Source: Porticoccus sp002390525
GTDB taxonomy: Bacteria; Pseudomonadota; Gammaproteobacteria; Pseudomonadales; Porticoccaceae
Assembly: GCA_943846655.1 (NCBI GenBank)
Contig: OX044352.1
Span: 1,240,001-1,304,000, forward strand
DNA length: 64,000 nt
Direction of reading: 5' to 3'
This document shows positions 1 to 9,357 of the stretch, one piece after another. Position numbers and translations under genes: made by a program. The notes beneath the pieces were generated by a model. It ran no database searches. It saw only the letters and a program-made list of their open reading frames with translations, and was not told where the DNA came from. The stretch's first letter is position 1. Every line of letters begins with the position of its first letter.

Positions 1-106
1 CCATATTTAATGAGAGAGACTCATTTTCAATTTCTTTTTTAAACAAAGGTAGAATAATAAAAAAAGCAGCCAATGAGACTAATAGAGCAAAAATTAACCA
101 CATCAT
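1..106 (-). CDS. ccmI: CcmI N-terminus (cytochrome c maturation), cut by window edge
   Basis: On the minus strand an ATG at 106 overlaps the ccmH stop as ATGA, and the frame stays open to the window edge. The visible ~35 residues begin MMWLIFALLVSLAAFF and continue as a hydrophobic segment ending in LPLFKK, which is the N-terminal membrane anchor expected for CcmI. CcmI normally goes on with a second membrane segment and a periplasmic TPR domain that presents apocytochrome c to CcmFH; none of that is in the window. The call rests on the anchor and on its position as last gene of the ccm operon. Translational coupling to ccmH is likely from the overlap. Confidence 0.7.
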   Translation of the reverse strand, partial: MMWLIFALLVSLAAFFIILPLFKKEIENESLSLNM

Positions 107-603
107 TTTTCAGTCTCAGTAGAATCGATACTATTGGGGTCATTAATAACTAGATTATCTAAATATTTCTTTTCGTTAGGCTTGAGTTTCACCTGCTCTT
201 TTGATCGAAGGGGGGATTTATATATATAAAAAATAATTATTATACCAAGTAGGAATAAAAATACTGGCGCAAGCCATAAAATCATTGTCTTTGAATTAAA
301 AGGCGGATTATATCTCACATATACACCGTATCTATCTACTAAAAATTCAGTAATTTCTTGGTTTGTTCTTCCTTCTTCAAGCATAGAATAAATTTGATTT
401 CTTAGATCAATAGCTATTAGGGAGTTTGAATCTGCTAAATTCTGATTTTGGCATTTTGGGCAACGCAGCTCATCCACTAATTGATAATATCGAGTACGGT
501 ATTCATTTGCACTGAAATATCTAATCTCTTGAGCAAAAATTTCCGCGCTTAAATCGACGAATAAAAATAAAAGGATACTTGCATAGTATAAACTTTTTAA
601 CAC
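103..603 (-). CDS. ccmH: Cytochrome c maturation protein CcmH
   Basis: This 166-residue protein has an N-terminal signal or anchor segment (about residues 1-24), the family signature LRCPKC with Cys48 and Cys51, and a C-terminal membrane helix (about 108-128) followed by a charged tail. In the family, the two cysteines reduce apocytochrome c or exchange disulfides with CcmG so that heme can be attached by CcmF. The start is a GTG; no better ATG lies upstream in frame. It is the short single-domain form, and the TPR part is supplied by the overlapping downstream ccmI. Between it and ccmG lies an unrelated CMD-family gene, which is unusual for this operon. Confidence 0.95.
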   Translation of the reverse strand: MLKSLYYASILLFLFVDLSAEIFAQEIRYFSANEYRTRYYQLVDELRCPKCQNQNLADSNSLIAIDLRNQIYSMLEEGRTNQEITEFLVDRYGVYVRYNPPFNSKTMILWLAPVFLFLLGIIIIFYIYKSPLRSKEQVKLKPNEKKYLDNLVINDPNSIDSTETEK

Positions 604-655
604 CTATTTATTGCCTCAAATTCTTATCTGTTAACTACCAAAAACTTTTTTAGTT

Positions 656-1024
656 CTAGCTTTCAAACATAGATTCTGCTGCTCTAAAAGCTTCTTGAAG
701 TGCAGGTGCACCAATATAAGGCGCTGTATGAAGCAATATTTCTTGAATTTCTTCTTTGGTGCAACCATTATTGATTGCCCCACGGATATGCCCCTTAAGC
801 TCTATAGGTGCTTTTAAAGCAGCTAGTACTGCTATAGTAATGATGCTCCTTGTTTTAAGAGGCAGTGTTTGTCTGCTCCATATTGCACCCCAGCAGTGTT
901 CGTTAATGTAATCTTGTACTGGCATATTGAAATCTTTTTCTTTACTCATTGCCTTATCAACGAACTTGTCCCCCATGACCTTTCGACGTATACCTACACC
1001 CTTTTCATAATCTTCACGAGCCAT
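656..1024 (-). CDS. Carboxymuconolactone decarboxylase family protein inside the ccm operon
   Basis: The 122-residue sequence matches the all-helical CMD/AhpD fold, best the PcaC-like branch: a central stretch with Glu75 and His79 (IELKGHIRGA), then NNGCT and an EEIQEILLH helix, then a GAPA turn. In the family this region forms the active site of gamma-carboxymuconolactone decarboxylase. The Cys-x-x-Cys of AhpD peroxidase partners is absent; only isolated Cys44 and Cys88 are seen, so a disulfide-relay role like AhpD is not supported. No other protocatechuate pathway gene is nearby. It sits between ccmG and ccmH on the same strand with short gaps (73 and 52 nt), so co-transcription with ccm is likely. 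Its substrate is unknown. Confidence 0.8.
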   Translation of the reverse strand: MAREDYEKGVGIRRKVMGDKFVDKAMSKEKDFNMPVQDYINEHCWGAIWSRQTLPLKTRSIITIAVLAALKAPIELKGHIRGAINNGCTKEEIQEILLHTAPYIGAPALQEAFRAAESMFES

Positions 1025-1097
1025 TTTTTTCTCCCATCACTCAGCTAAAAATAATATATTTGTAGTTGATAATTTCCTCGTAATTTAATACTAAATT

Positions 1098-1634
1098 CTA
1101 CTTCAAACTTTTCCATATAGGCATTAGGGATTCACTCCAAACAAGCTCATCTATGATACCAACATGTTTATGCCTAATTATACCTCTACTATCAATCATA
1201 TAAGTCTCCGGTGCTCCAAAAACACCGAGATCCATTGCAAATATACCTTTCTGATCTACCAAACTAAGAATGTATGGGTCTTTTTTTTCGTCAAGCCAGT
1301 TCTTAGCTTTAAAAGTATTGTCTTTATAATTTAAGCCTATTATTCGTATGCCTTGTAATGAGAGCTGGTGCAAAAAGGGATGTTCGATCCTGCATGAAAA
1401 GCACCATGTTGCCCATACATTTAGCAATGACGGTTCTCCCATAAATATTTTTTCGTCTATAAATTCACTCTCATTACCTAAAACACTCAAAGAAAATGCT
1501 GGTACAGGTCGGTCAAGTAATGTTGATGGCATATAGTTTGGATCACGATCCAGGGCAACGATAAGAAAAAAAGTGATTCCAGTAAAAATGGTGAGAGGTA
1601 AAAAAAATTTCAACTTATTCACTAATTGCACCAT
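1098..1634 (-). CDS. ccmG: Periplasmic thiol:disulfide protein CcmG/DsbE
   Basis: This 178-residue thioredoxin-like protein has one N-terminal membrane anchor (about 9-28) and the redox motif WCFSC with Cys78 and Cys81. The cis-proline loop (GAPETYMID) follows in the C-terminal half. The family reduces the heme-binding cysteines of apocytochrome c, receiving electrons from CcdA/DsbD. Length and motif are typical. It follows ccmF in the operon with about 94 nt between. The ATG at 1634 starts a reading frame in which the anchor follows immediately, supporting that start. Confidence 0.95.
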   Translation of the reverse strand: MVQLVNKLKFFLPLTIFTGITFFLIVALDRDPNYMPSTLLDRPVPAFSLSVLGNESEFIDEKIFMGEPSLLNVWATWCFSCRIEHPFLHQLSLQGIRIIGLNYKDNTFKAKNWLDEKKDPYILSLVDQKGIFAMDLGVFGAPETYMIDSRGIIRHKHVGIIDELVWSESLMPIWKSLK

Positions 1635-1728
1635 ATTAAATTAATTTTTGAGATATTTGATAAATAAAAATTTCAAAAGAGGTGGAGCTTTCAATGGTAT
1701 GAAATATATACAATCTTATTCATGAATC

Positions 1729-3660
1729 CTATTGAATTTTTTTAAAGCGCCCATCAAGTGATGCTAACACTGCCCCCATCGCAATAAATAAAGCTCCTAT
1801 CCATATCCACATTACAAAAGGTTTTATATAGATCCGAATAGCCCATGCATCTCCTTGGAGGGGCTCGCCTAATGCTATATAAAGATCACGAAATATACTG
1901 CTATCTATTGACGCCTCTGTCATAGTTTGCCCACTAGAAAAATATCTTCTTTTTTGGGGTTTAAGCAGGGCAATCGTAGAATTTTTTTTTGTTACTAACA
2001 CTGTAGCCTGATCTGCAATATAGTTGGGTCCTTCATAGGGTTCTATTGTAACAAATTCAAATTGATAATTAGCTAAGCTGATGGTTTCTCCAGGCAACAT
2101 ACGGACATCACGCTGGATACTATAAGCGGTTGTCAAGCCAACACCAATAATACATATTGCAACACCGATGTGTGCGGTTACCATCCCCCAATAGCTAATT
2201 TTTATTCGCTTTAGACCATCTAAGATAGAAACTTTGGTGGAAGATTTATGTCTTATATCCCTCAACGTGATTAATATAATCCACGAAGATATAAATATAG
2301 ATACTACTGCAATTGGCTCATATGACTCATACATTAATGGGAAGGATCCTCCTATAATTACAGATAAAATTAAAGGTCCATTAAAATATTTAAGTATGTT
2401 TAATCTTGGTGTTTTTTTCCATCTAAGAATCGAGGCAACTGGCATTAATAATCCAAGAAGCAAAGTTAGAGGCACAAAAAATAGGTTGAAGTACGGTGGC
2501 CCTACTGAAATTTTACCCCATCCCAAAACGTCTGCTATTAATGGGTATAAAGTTCCTAAAAGAATAACAGCGGTTATGATAATAAGAATTAGATTATTAG
2601 CTAATATAAATAACTCTTTAGATAGACTGGAAAATTTAGATGAAGATTTTTTAGTAGGACCCCTAAAAGCGAATAATAAAAGGGAGCCCCCAATCACAAC
2701 TATTAGAAAAATAAGAATAAAAATACCTCTAGTAGGATCAGTTGCGAAAGCATGTACAGATGTAAGAACCCCAGATCGGACTAAAAAGGTACCTAGTAAA
2801 CTTAGAGAAAAGGCCATAATTGCAAGCAGCAATGTCCAGCTTGCAAATGCTCCACGTTTTTCGGTAACAGAGAGACTATGAATTAAAGCTGTACAAACTA
2901 ACCATGGCATGAGGGAAGCATTCTCTACTGGGTCCCAAAACCACCAACCTCCCCAGCCGAGCTCGTAATATGCCCACCAACTTCCCAATGAAATACCTAA
3001 TGTTAAAAACATCCACGCAATTAAGGTCCAAGGTTTAACCCAACGGGCCCATGCAGAATCTATACTACCGTTTAGTAATGCCGCAACAGAAAATGCGAAG
3101 GCGACAGAAAGCCCAACATAGCCCATATAAAGTATGGGGGGGTGAAATATCAAGCCGACGTCCTGTAATAGTGGATTTAAATCAGCTCCCTCAGTAAGAA
3201 AATAAGGGAGACTTCTATCAAAAGGATTTGAAGTGAAAAGCATGAACAGGTAGAAGCCCACACTGATAAACCCTAGTACAGCAAGCACTCTAGCTACCAG
3301 TTGTATTGGAAGCTTAGAGCTAAACATCGATACAGCGAGGCTCCAAAAAGCGAGTATTAATACCCATAATAATAATGAGCCCTCATGTGCGCCCCAGACT
3401 GCACTGATTTTGTAACGATCAGGCAAAAGCGTATTAGAGTTTTCAGCTACATATCTAACTGAAAAATCATCGTTAATAAAAAGAAACACTAGACAAATAA
3501 AACTTAATAATATGAATAATGATTGAGCCAACACAAGTGGTCTAGCACATGACATCCAAAGTTGGTTTTTTATAGATGCCCCAATTTGAGGAATAACTGT
3601 CTGCATCAGAGCTATAAACAACGCAATAATTAGGGAAAAATGACCAAATTCAGCTACCAT
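1729..3660 (-). CDS. ccmF: Heme lyase subunit CcmF
   Basis: A 643-residue polytopic membrane protein of normal length for CcmF. The hallmark tryptophan-rich motif WGGWWFWDPVEN is present near residue 235, and conserved histidines lie in the loops around it (for example FHPPILYMGY near 170). In the family, CcmF takes heme from holo-CcmE and, with CcmH, forms the thioether bonds to apocytochrome c on the periplasmic face. It lies between ccmE and ccmG in canonical order. The start ATG at 3660 is followed directly by a membrane helix. The reading frame is intact. Confidence 0.97.
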   Translation of the reverse strand: MVAEFGHFSLIIALFIALMQTVIPQIGASIKNQLWMSCARPLVLAQSLFILLSFICLVFLFINDDFSVRYVAENSNTLLPDRYKISAVWGAHEGSLLLWVLILAFWSLAVSMFSSKLPIQLVARVLAVLGFISVGFYLFMLFTSNPFDRSLPYFLTEGADLNPLLQDVGLIFHPPILYMGYVGLSVAFAFSVAALLNGSIDSAWARWVKPWTLIAWMFLTLGISLGSWWAYYELGWGGWWFWDPVENASLMPWLVCTALIHSLSVTEKRGAFASWTLLLAIMAFSLSLLGTFLVRSGVLTSVHAFATDPTRGIFILIFLIVVIGGSLLLFAFRGPTKKSSSKFSSLSKELFILANNLILIIITAVILLGTLYPLIADVLGWGKISVGPPYFNLFFVPLTLLLGLLMPVASILRWKKTPRLNILKYFNGPLILSVIIGGSFPLMYESYEPIAVVSIFISSWIILITLRDIRHKSSTKVSILDGLKRIKISYWGMVTAHIGVAICIIGVGLTTAYSIQRDVRMLPGETISLANYQFEFVTIEPYEGPNYIADQATVLVTKKNSTIALLKPQKRRYFSSGQTMTEASIDSSIFRDLYIALGEPLQGDAWAIRIYIKPFVMWIWIGALFIAMGAVLASLDGRFKKIQ

Positions 3661-3738
3661 ATTTTAATTCCGTAGACCCACTGTTAACTTGGGGTAAAAC
3701 TTTAGTTTTATACTAAACCGTGGATTCAGAGCTTAGTT

Positions 3739-4167
3739 TTATTTTGCCGCCTCATCCAATGCATAAGTAACCTCTGGAGGCATATAGTTTTCGTCATGCT
3801 TAGCCAAAATACTTGATGCAATAAAAACTAAATCACCGTTGATTTCGCCTGTGGCAACTGCTCCCTCGCCTTCAGAAAACATGTCAGGAAGTATTCCGTC
3901 ATAGTAAACATCAACCTCTGATTTGCCATCTGTCACCCTAAAAGTACTTTGTAAAGACTGTTTTGACCTGGTTAAGCTATCTTTGACAACCATTCCGCCA
4001 ATGCGAATAGTTACATTTACTGGTGCATCGCCTGAGATGACACTTGACGGTGTATAAAAAAGATTAATATTCTCTCTTAAAGCATAACTCATTAAACCAA
4101 CAGCAACAGATGTGGTTGTAACTATAAAAATTACCATAGTCAATCGATAGCGCCTTAAGGTATGCAT
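3739..4167 (-). CDS. ccmE: Heme chaperone CcmE
   Basis: This 142-residue protein has an N-terminal membrane anchor (about 9-28) and an OB-fold domain. The heme-binding motif LAKHDENYMPPEV supplies His124, which in the family binds the heme vinyl group covalently, and Tyr128, the axial ligand. Its role is to carry heme from CcmC to CcmF in the periplasm. It follows the tiny ccmD gene. Length and motif are typical, and no anomaly is seen. Confidence 0.96.
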   Translation of the reverse strand: MHTLRRYRLTMVIFIVTTTSVAVGLMSYALRENINLFYTPSSVISGDAPVNVTIRIGGMVVKDSLTRSKQSLQSTFRVTDGKSEVDVYYDGILPDMFSEGEGAVATGEINGDLVFIASSILAKHDENYMPPEVTYALDEAAK

Positions 4168-4265
4168 GGGCTCCTCTTGAAAAAAAGTTGATTATCTTCA
4201 TACCATTTTTGATAGAAAGTCATTAAAGAAATTCGAATTATTTTTTTCACAATAAGAATGATTTT

Positions 4266-4433
4266 TTAATGATTTTTTTTATTAATTTTTTGGATTATAT
4301 TTTTTTTTCGGAATAAGGGCATTACAAAAATAAAAGCCATTATAATAAGTGACACAGAGTAAGCGGTCCAAACATACTGCCCATGCCCAGCCATATAAAT
4401 AAAATCACTAAAGTTCTCAAATTGAAACATCAT
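4266..4433 (-). CDS. ccmD: Small heme-exporter subunit CcmD (55 aa)
   Basis: A 55-codon frame starts with ATGATG at 4433 and ends at TAA 4266. The protein opens with FENFSDFIYMAGHGQYVWTAY, whose MAGHGxYVW element is diagnostic of CcmD, then one membrane helix and a short Lys/Asn-rich cytoplasmic tail. A purine-rich AGGT element lies just upstream. CcmD helps release holo-CcmE from the CcmABC complex. It fills the gap between ccmC and ccmE exactly where the family gene is expected. It is easy to miss because of its length. Confidence 0.9.
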   Translation of the reverse strand: MMFQFENFSDFIYMAGHGQYVWTAYSVSLIIMAFIFVMPLFRKKNIIQKINKKNH

Positions 4434-4476
4434 AATTACCTATTAATAAAATCTTGTTGCGAAACATATATCAGCA

Positions 4477-5253
4477 TTATATTGGTCGTTTATCTTTTAA
4501 ATTTAAAGCAAGCTCTTTAACCCAGCTAGTATTACGTTCTCTAAAAATTATTTCAGCTCGCATACTAACAATCAGGGCGGTCACATAAAAAAGATAGAAG
4601 CCTATAATCATTATTAATAGTGGCTGAAACATATCAGGATGCATTGAAGGAGCCTCAGTAAATTTTATAGTCGCAGGCTGATGGAGGGTATACCACCAAT
4701 CTACCGATTTATAAATAATAGGTATATTTATAGTACCAACCAAAGCTAACAAAGCAGCTGCTTTGTTAGATAAGCCCTGTGCTGAATAAGCTTTTTGTAG
4801 AACTATTACACCAAGATATAAAAAAAATAATATCAACATTGACGTAATACGCGCGTCCCATATCCAGTAAGTACCCCAAGTAGGTTTTCCCCAAACTGCA
4901 CCTGTTAAAAGAGCTATGAAAGTAAGCGAAGCTCCGATTGGAGCTGCCGACTTCATAACTACATCTGCGAGCTTTATTTTCCATATAATTGCAATTGCAC
5001 CAGATATTGCCATTATATAGTAACCAACTAAAGCTAGGAAAGATGCTGGAACATGTATATATATTATGCGAAAACTATTTCCCTGCTTAGCATCCTGAGG
5101 AGCAAAACCTAGACCCCAGATTACCCCAATAATTATAGACACAAATGTCAAAAGAGAAAGCCAGGGTAACCATCTACCACTAATTTGATAAAACCAACGT
5201 GGTGATGCCATCTTGTGGACCCACTGCTGTGAGCTTTTAATTAATTTCTTCAT
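4477..5253 (-). CDS. ccmC: Heme-handling membrane protein CcmC
   Basis: I chose the ATG at 5253 (MKKLIKSS) because it lies 15 nt after the ccmB stop; an in-frame ATG at 5298 would overlap ccmB and adds residues not typical of the family. The protein has six membrane segments, the tryptophan-rich motif WGTYWIWDARITSML, and histidines in IHVPASF and LHQPAT that act as heme ligands in CcmC. It loads heme onto CcmE, with CcmAB powering release. Frame and order are canonical. Confidence 0.95.
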   Translation of the reverse strand: MKKLIKSSQQWVHKMASPRWFYQISGRWLPWLSLLTFVSIIIGVIWGLGFAPQDAKQGNSFRIIYIHVPASFLALVGYYIMAISGAIAIIWKIKLADVVMKSAAPIGASLTFIALLTGAVWGKPTWGTYWIWDARITSMLILFFLYLGVIVLQKAYSAQGLSNKAAALLALVGTINIPIIYKSVDWWYTLHQPATIKFTEAPSMHPDMFQPLLIMIIGFYLFYVTALIVSMRAEIIFRERNTSWVKELALNLKDKRPI

Positions 5254-5267
5254 TTTATATCTGGACC

Positions 5268-5954
5268 CTATCCATAGATGCTTAAGCGTAATGCGCATGA
5301 AGTCACATAAGGCGAAATGAGTAACGATAAAGCTAAAAGTGCTCCCATTATTGCTAGTGGACTCGCAATAGATAATCCATCTACTGCTAGTACGACCATG
5401 TTTGACCCAAATATAAGTACTGGCATATAAAAAGGTATCACGATTAAAGACAATAAGATTCCCTCTTTATTAAGTGGTAAGGTCAGCGCGGCACCTACAG
5501 ATCCGATTAAACTTAAAATTGCAGTGCCTATTAAAAGACTCAACATTAAAGGTAGATATCCAGTCTCTGGCAATGACAGCATTAAACCTAAAACAGGGGC
5601 CAATAATGATAACGGTAGTCCAGTAACAACCCAATGCACAATGGTTTTAGCTAGAACCATAAAATACAAGGGCTGAGGTAAAATGATAATCTGTTCTAAG
5701 GTTCCATCTGCGAAATCATCTTTAAACAACCCATCCAAAGAAAGCAAAGAAGCTAAAAGTGCTGTAATCCAGAGCATGCCCGGAGCTATCTCACTTAATT
5801 CTTTTGAATCTGGAGTCAACCCTAGGGGTATTAAGGCTATAACTATAAAAAAGAAAATCAACGGATTAGCTAAATCACCACGGTAACGAACTGCCAATAG
5901 AAGATCACGACGTAAAATAGCTAAGAAACCTATATTATTCACTGGTAGCTCCAC
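5268..5954 (-). CDS. ccmB: Heme exporter permease CcmB
   Basis: This 228-residue protein has six predicted membrane helices and typical family elements such as IALIPLGLTPD near the N-terminus and TLEQIIILPQPL in the first cytoplasmic loop. It is the permease partner of CcmA in the CcmABCD complex that releases holo-CcmE. The start is a GTG at 5954, overlapping the end of ccmA by 20 nt; another GTG at 5942 would also be plausible. Either way the overlap implies translational coupling with ccmA. Confidence 0.93.
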   Translation of the reverse strand: MELPVNNIGFLAILRRDLLLAVRYRGDLANPLIFFFIVIALIPLGLTPDSKELSEIAPGMLWITALLASLLSLDGLFKDDFADGTLEQIIILPQPLYFMVLAKTIVHWVVTGLPLSLLAPVLGLMLSLPETGYLPLMLSLLIGTAILSLIGSVGAALTLPLNKEGILLSLIVIPFYMPVLIFGSNMVVLAVDGLSIASPLAIMGALLALSLLISPYVTSCALRLSIYG

Positions 5955-6582
5955 TTAAATCTGATATTGAAAAATATTTCATATTTTCAATTTTTAAATC
6001 TTGATGAGTCGCCAAGACTACAATACCGCCTCGTTTTAGATGACTGACAATTAATGATTTAAGTTTAATTGAAAACTCTTTATCAATTGATGTAAATGGC
6101 TCATCTAGTATCCATAATTTTGCTTCTGATACATAAAGTCTTGCTAATGCAGCTCTCTTCAACTGTCCAACAGACAAATAATTACATGGTTCATCTTTAT
6201 GGTTATATAAGCCAACTTCTTCAAATGCATTTACATTTTTACTTAAATTAGTTTTATTAAGTCTACGCCACCAAACTAAATTTTCTTCAGCGGAGAGTAG
6301 CCTCTTTAAACCTGGCTGATGGCCAAGAAATAATACATCTTCAAGATAGGACTCGCGAATATCATTAACATTTTTTCCTTGCCAAATTATTTCCCCTGAG
6401 TATGGCCTCAATGCAGTCGAGATCAAACGAAGTAATGTAGTTTTTCCAGATCCATTTTGACCAAGTATTTGAAGAATATCGCCTGACTCTAAGGTTAAAC
6501 TTATATTTGAAAATAAAAATTTTTCATTACGCTGAAATGAGAGATCCTTCAGAGAAAGAGTCTTAACAGAGGCTTGGTTCAT
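5935..6582 (-). CDS. ccmA: Heme exporter ATPase CcmA
   Basis: An ABC ATPase of about 215 residues. It has Walker A (GQNGSGKTT), the CcmA-type signature YLSVGQLKRAALARL, and Walker B with the catalytic glutamate (LWILDEP). I chose the ATG at 6582; the frame can be extended to a TTG at 6606, but that adds eight residues not seen in the family. It hydrolyses ATP to drive release of holo-CcmE from CcmC. It is the first gene of the ccm operon, so the operon promoter should lie in the ~235-nt gap to 6842. Confidence 0.93.
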   Translation of the reverse strand: MNQASVKTLSLKDLSFQRNEKFLFSNISLTLESGDILQILGQNGSGKTTLLRLISTALRPYSGEIIWQGKNVNDIRESYLEDVLFLGHQPGLKRLLSAEENLVWWRRLNKTNLSKNVNAFEEVGLYNHKDEPCNYLSVGQLKRAALARLYVSEAKLWILDEPFTSIDKEFSIKLKSLIVSHLKRGGIVVLATHQDLKIENMKYFSISDLSGATSE

Positions 6583-6842
6583 CAAGATATTTTTTGGATC
6601 AGGCAAAAAATTATAGTCCGAATATAGGTTAGATGATTATTATGCCAAAAAAGGGGGCAGTGAAGAAGACAAAGACTCAATCATAATACAAAAAAATTTT
6701 ATATATGGAGTTTTTAAGCTGATTAACATTATTCTTAATAAGAAATCTTAATAAATAAAAACTAATTAATGGGTAGTGCGTATAGAAAAAAATAGTCATA
6801 ATCTCAACAGACTCGATGTTCTATTTAGGTTGAAAGTAAAGT

Positions 6843-7367
6843 ATGCCAAAAAAAATTCTAGGGCGCTGGCTACCAGCCTATAGTAAAATAAAAAAAAGCC
6901 CTGCTCTTCATTGGATGGGACCCATATTTGCCAGACCAAATTTATTTCATATAAATAGGGCTTCTGTTTCTACCTCATTTTTTATAGGAATTTTTGTAGC
7001 CTTCCTACCTATACCTGGTCAAACTCTTATTGCGGCGTTTCTTGCTTTACTTTTTAGTTCTAACCTACCTATTGCTGTAGCTCTAGTCTGGATAAGCAAC
7101 CCTCTAACAATCGCACCTTTATTTATTTTTACTTATGGGATAGGTGTATTGTTGCTTGGCATGGAATTTATAGACTTCACCCTTGAATTTTCTTGGAGCT
7201 GGATCATAACCCAAGGTAAACTAATATGGTTGCCACTTCTAACTGGCAGTTTTATAACTGGTTTAGTTTGTGGGAGTTTAGGTTACATACTTATAAACCT
7301 ATTATGGAAATGGAAAGTACAAAAAAACTGGGTGGCTCGCCAAGGAAAAAGAGAAGACTGCGACTGA
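6843..7367 (+). CDS. DUF2062 family membrane protein
   Basis: The 174-residue protein contains the DUF2062 pattern: an N-terminal cytoplasmic stretch, SVSTSFFIGIFVAFLPIPGQ, then WISNPLTIAPLF, with four membrane segments. The family is widespread in Gammaproteobacteria and has no firmly established function. It is divergently transcribed from ccmA and convergent with lolE. No strong Shine-Dalgarno sequence is seen before the ATG; a purine-rich AAAGTAAAGT sits just upstream. The frame is intact. Confidence 0.85.
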   Translation: MPKKILGRWLPAYSKIKKSPALHWMGPIFARPNLFHINRASVSTSFFIGIFVAFLPIPGQTLIAAFLALLFSSNLPIAVALVWISNPLTIAPLFIFTYGIGVLLLGMEFIDFTLEFSWSWIITQGKLIWLPLLTGSFITGLVCGSLGYILINLLWKWKVQKNWVARQGKREDCD

Positions 7368-7399
7368 GGTAAAAATTAGCTGGTATTCACTATCTTTAC

Positions 7400-8635
7400 T
7401 TAATAGTATTTTAGTTCGTTTGCTGGGCTAAGTTTAGCTGCCTTCAAAGAAGGATAGATTGTAACTAGCAAATTTAGGATTATTGCTACTGAGACTACTA
7501 AAAAAACGTCGCTCCATACTAGGCTGGATGGCAAATAGTCAATTGGATAGACGCTTGAATCAAGTAGACTAAATTCAAAAATTGACTCTATCTTGTTTAT
7601 AATAAATGGGGCATTTAAAGATCCTAGTATACCTAAAGCTGCACCAAGAACTGAACCTATTGTGCCTATTAAAAAGCCTTGAGTTAAAAAGATCATAGTG
7701 ATATCAGAATTTCTGGCCCCCTGAGTCTTTAAAACAGCTATATCAGAGTGCTTATCTACAACTGTCATCATAAGCATTGAAACTACATTAAAAACTGCAA
7801 TCGCAATAACAAAAAATACGAGCAAGATAATCATTTTTCTTGACATCTTAATAGCCTCATAAAGATTTCCATGTGTTTGTATCCAGTCGGAAAAATAATA
7901 ATTTTCTGATAAACTGCTTAATAACCTGTATCCTGTTTCTCTTGCATTAAAGATGTTAGCTAGTTTAATCCTAATACTCTGGGGATGTGACAAACCAATT
8001 ATATCTGTAACTTTTGAAAGTGAGCCAATAACAAGCTTTTGATCAAGGGATGTTTTTGTAGCGAATACACCACCAACTTCAAAAGAAACGATCTTTGGTG
8101 TAAGTTTTGTATTTTCTAAAGGATTAGATTGAGGCACTATTAACACAACATTATCGCCTGCTTGCAGAGACAATTTATTTGCAACACCCTTCGCTAAAAG
8201 AAATTTGTTATCATCATTCCTGATTGATTTAATGAGGTCTCCGGCCACAAAATTACCAATAAAGTCATTACTTTTTAGTATATCTATGCCTAGCATTTGC
8301 ACTGGCATCGCATTACCGTTGCTCGTCAGCAACCCGTCTATCTCAGAAAATGGTATTGTAGATACTACATTTTTGTCTTTTTCTATTAAATCAATCAGTC
8401 CCGAAAGATTGTCGATCCCATTAGTTTTGCTTATCTGTATATGTGGTATAGAACCAAGTATTTTTCCCTGCAATTCCCGTTCAAATCCGTTCATAATTGA
8501 CATAACCAAAATAAGAAGTGCAACACCTAGAACTAGTCCTGAGATTGCCATAAGGGAAATAAAAGATATTAAATTGGTTGAATTACCTGCCCTAAAATAT
8601 CTCCAGCCTATAAAAAATGGGAAAATCTTTAACAT
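7400..8635 (-). CDS. lolE: Lipoprotein-releasing permease LolE
   Basis: This 411-residue protein has the LolC/E architecture: an N-terminal helix, a large periplasmic domain (about 45-265) and three C-terminal helices with the FtsX-like permease domain (NVVSMLMMTVVDKHSDIAVLKTQGA). With LolC and LolD it extracts outer-membrane lipoproteins from the inner membrane and passes them to LolA. Its ATG overlaps the lolD stop as TAATG, so it is translationally coupled. I call it LolE rather than LolC from its third position in the C-D-E order; sequence alone separates the two poorly. Confidence 0.9.
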   Translation of the reverse strand: MLKIFPFFIGWRYFRAGNSTNLISFISLMAISGLVLGVALLILVMSIMNGFERELQGKILGSIPHIQISKTNGIDNLSGLIDLIEKDKNVVSTIPFSEIDGLLTSNGNAMPVQMLGIDILKSNDFIGNFVAGDLIKSIRNDDNKFLLAKGVANKLSLQAGDNVVLIVPQSNPLENTKLTPKIVSFEVGGVFATKTSLDQKLVIGSLSKVTDIIGLSHPQSIRIKLANIFNARETGYRLLSSLSENYYFSDWIQTHGNLYEAIKMSRKMIILLVFFVIAIAVFNVVSMLMMTVVDKHSDIAVLKTQGARNSDITMIFLTQGFLIGTIGSVLGAALGILGSLNAPFIINKIESIFEFSLLDSSVYPIDYLPSSLVWSDVFLVVSVAIILNLLVTIYPSLKAAKLSPANELKYY

Positions 8636-9357
8636 TACTCAATGGCCATATTTTTTTTATTAGATGAACTCTTAGATCCAAGAATACCTTTTTCTAATGA
8701 TAAGATACGATCCATCATTGCCGCAGCGTTATGATCATGTGTGACAAGAACGAAGCTAACCCCAAACTCAATATTTAACTGTGAAATTATTTCAAGAATA
8801 GCTTTGGTGGATAGGCAGTCAAGATTACCTGTCGGCTCATCCATTAAAACACAAGCTGGTTTAGTGACTAATGCTCTTGCTATAGCAACCTTTTGTCTTT
8901 CTCCACCAGACAACGCTGATGGTCGGTGATCACACCTATCAATTAGTCCTACCTTCGATAAAATTTCTTTAGAATAGCTTGTCGCTTTTCTAACCGACAT
9001 TCCAGTAATCAACAAGGGCATCGCCACATTCTCAATTGCTGAGAATTCGGAGAGTAAGTGATGAAATTGATATACAAAACCAAGATATTTATTTCTCCAT
9101 GTAGCTTTCTGATCTTCGTTCATATCAGTCCATTTTTTTCCCATTACAGACACAGAGCCGCTAGTAAGAGTATCTAACCCTCCAAGAAGATTTAGCAATG
9201 TTGTTTTTCCAGTACCAGAAGAGCCTGTAATAGCAATCTTTTCACCCATAGAAATTTTTAATGTAATGTTATCTAACACATTAATTTTGGTGTCCATCTC
9301 CATATAAGATTTAGACAGTTGCTGGCACTGCAATATGATTTTACTATCATCTATCAT
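8635..9357 (-). CDS. lolD: Lipoprotein-releasing ATPase LolD
   Basis: A 240-residue ABC ATPase. It has Walker A GSSGTGKTT, the signature LSGGERQKVAIAR, Walker B CVLMDEPTGNLD and the H-loop THDH. The MacB/LolD-type segment VYQFHHLLSEFSA, which contacts the permease coupling helices, is clear. It overlaps lolC upstream by 11 nt and lolE downstream by 1 nt. The complete overlap chain argues for one operon making stoichiometric LolCDE. Confidence 0.95.
   Translation of the reverse strand: MIDDSKIILQCQQLSKSYMEMDTKINVLDNITLKISMGEKIAITGSSGTGKTTLLNLLGGLDTLTSGSVSVMGKKWTDMNEDQKATWRNKYLGFVYQFHHLLSEFSAIENVAMPLLITGMSVRKATSYSKEILSKVGLIDRCDHRPSALSGGERQKVAIARALVTKPACVLMDEPTGNLDCLSTKAILEIISQLNIEFGVSFVLVTHDHNAAAMMDRILSLEKGILGSKSSSNKKNMAIE

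Noticed and set aside
2234..2881. Long plus-strand reading frame opposite ccmF
   Set aside because: It lies wholly inside an intact, well-conserved ccmF and its translation has no domain or membrane pattern of its own.
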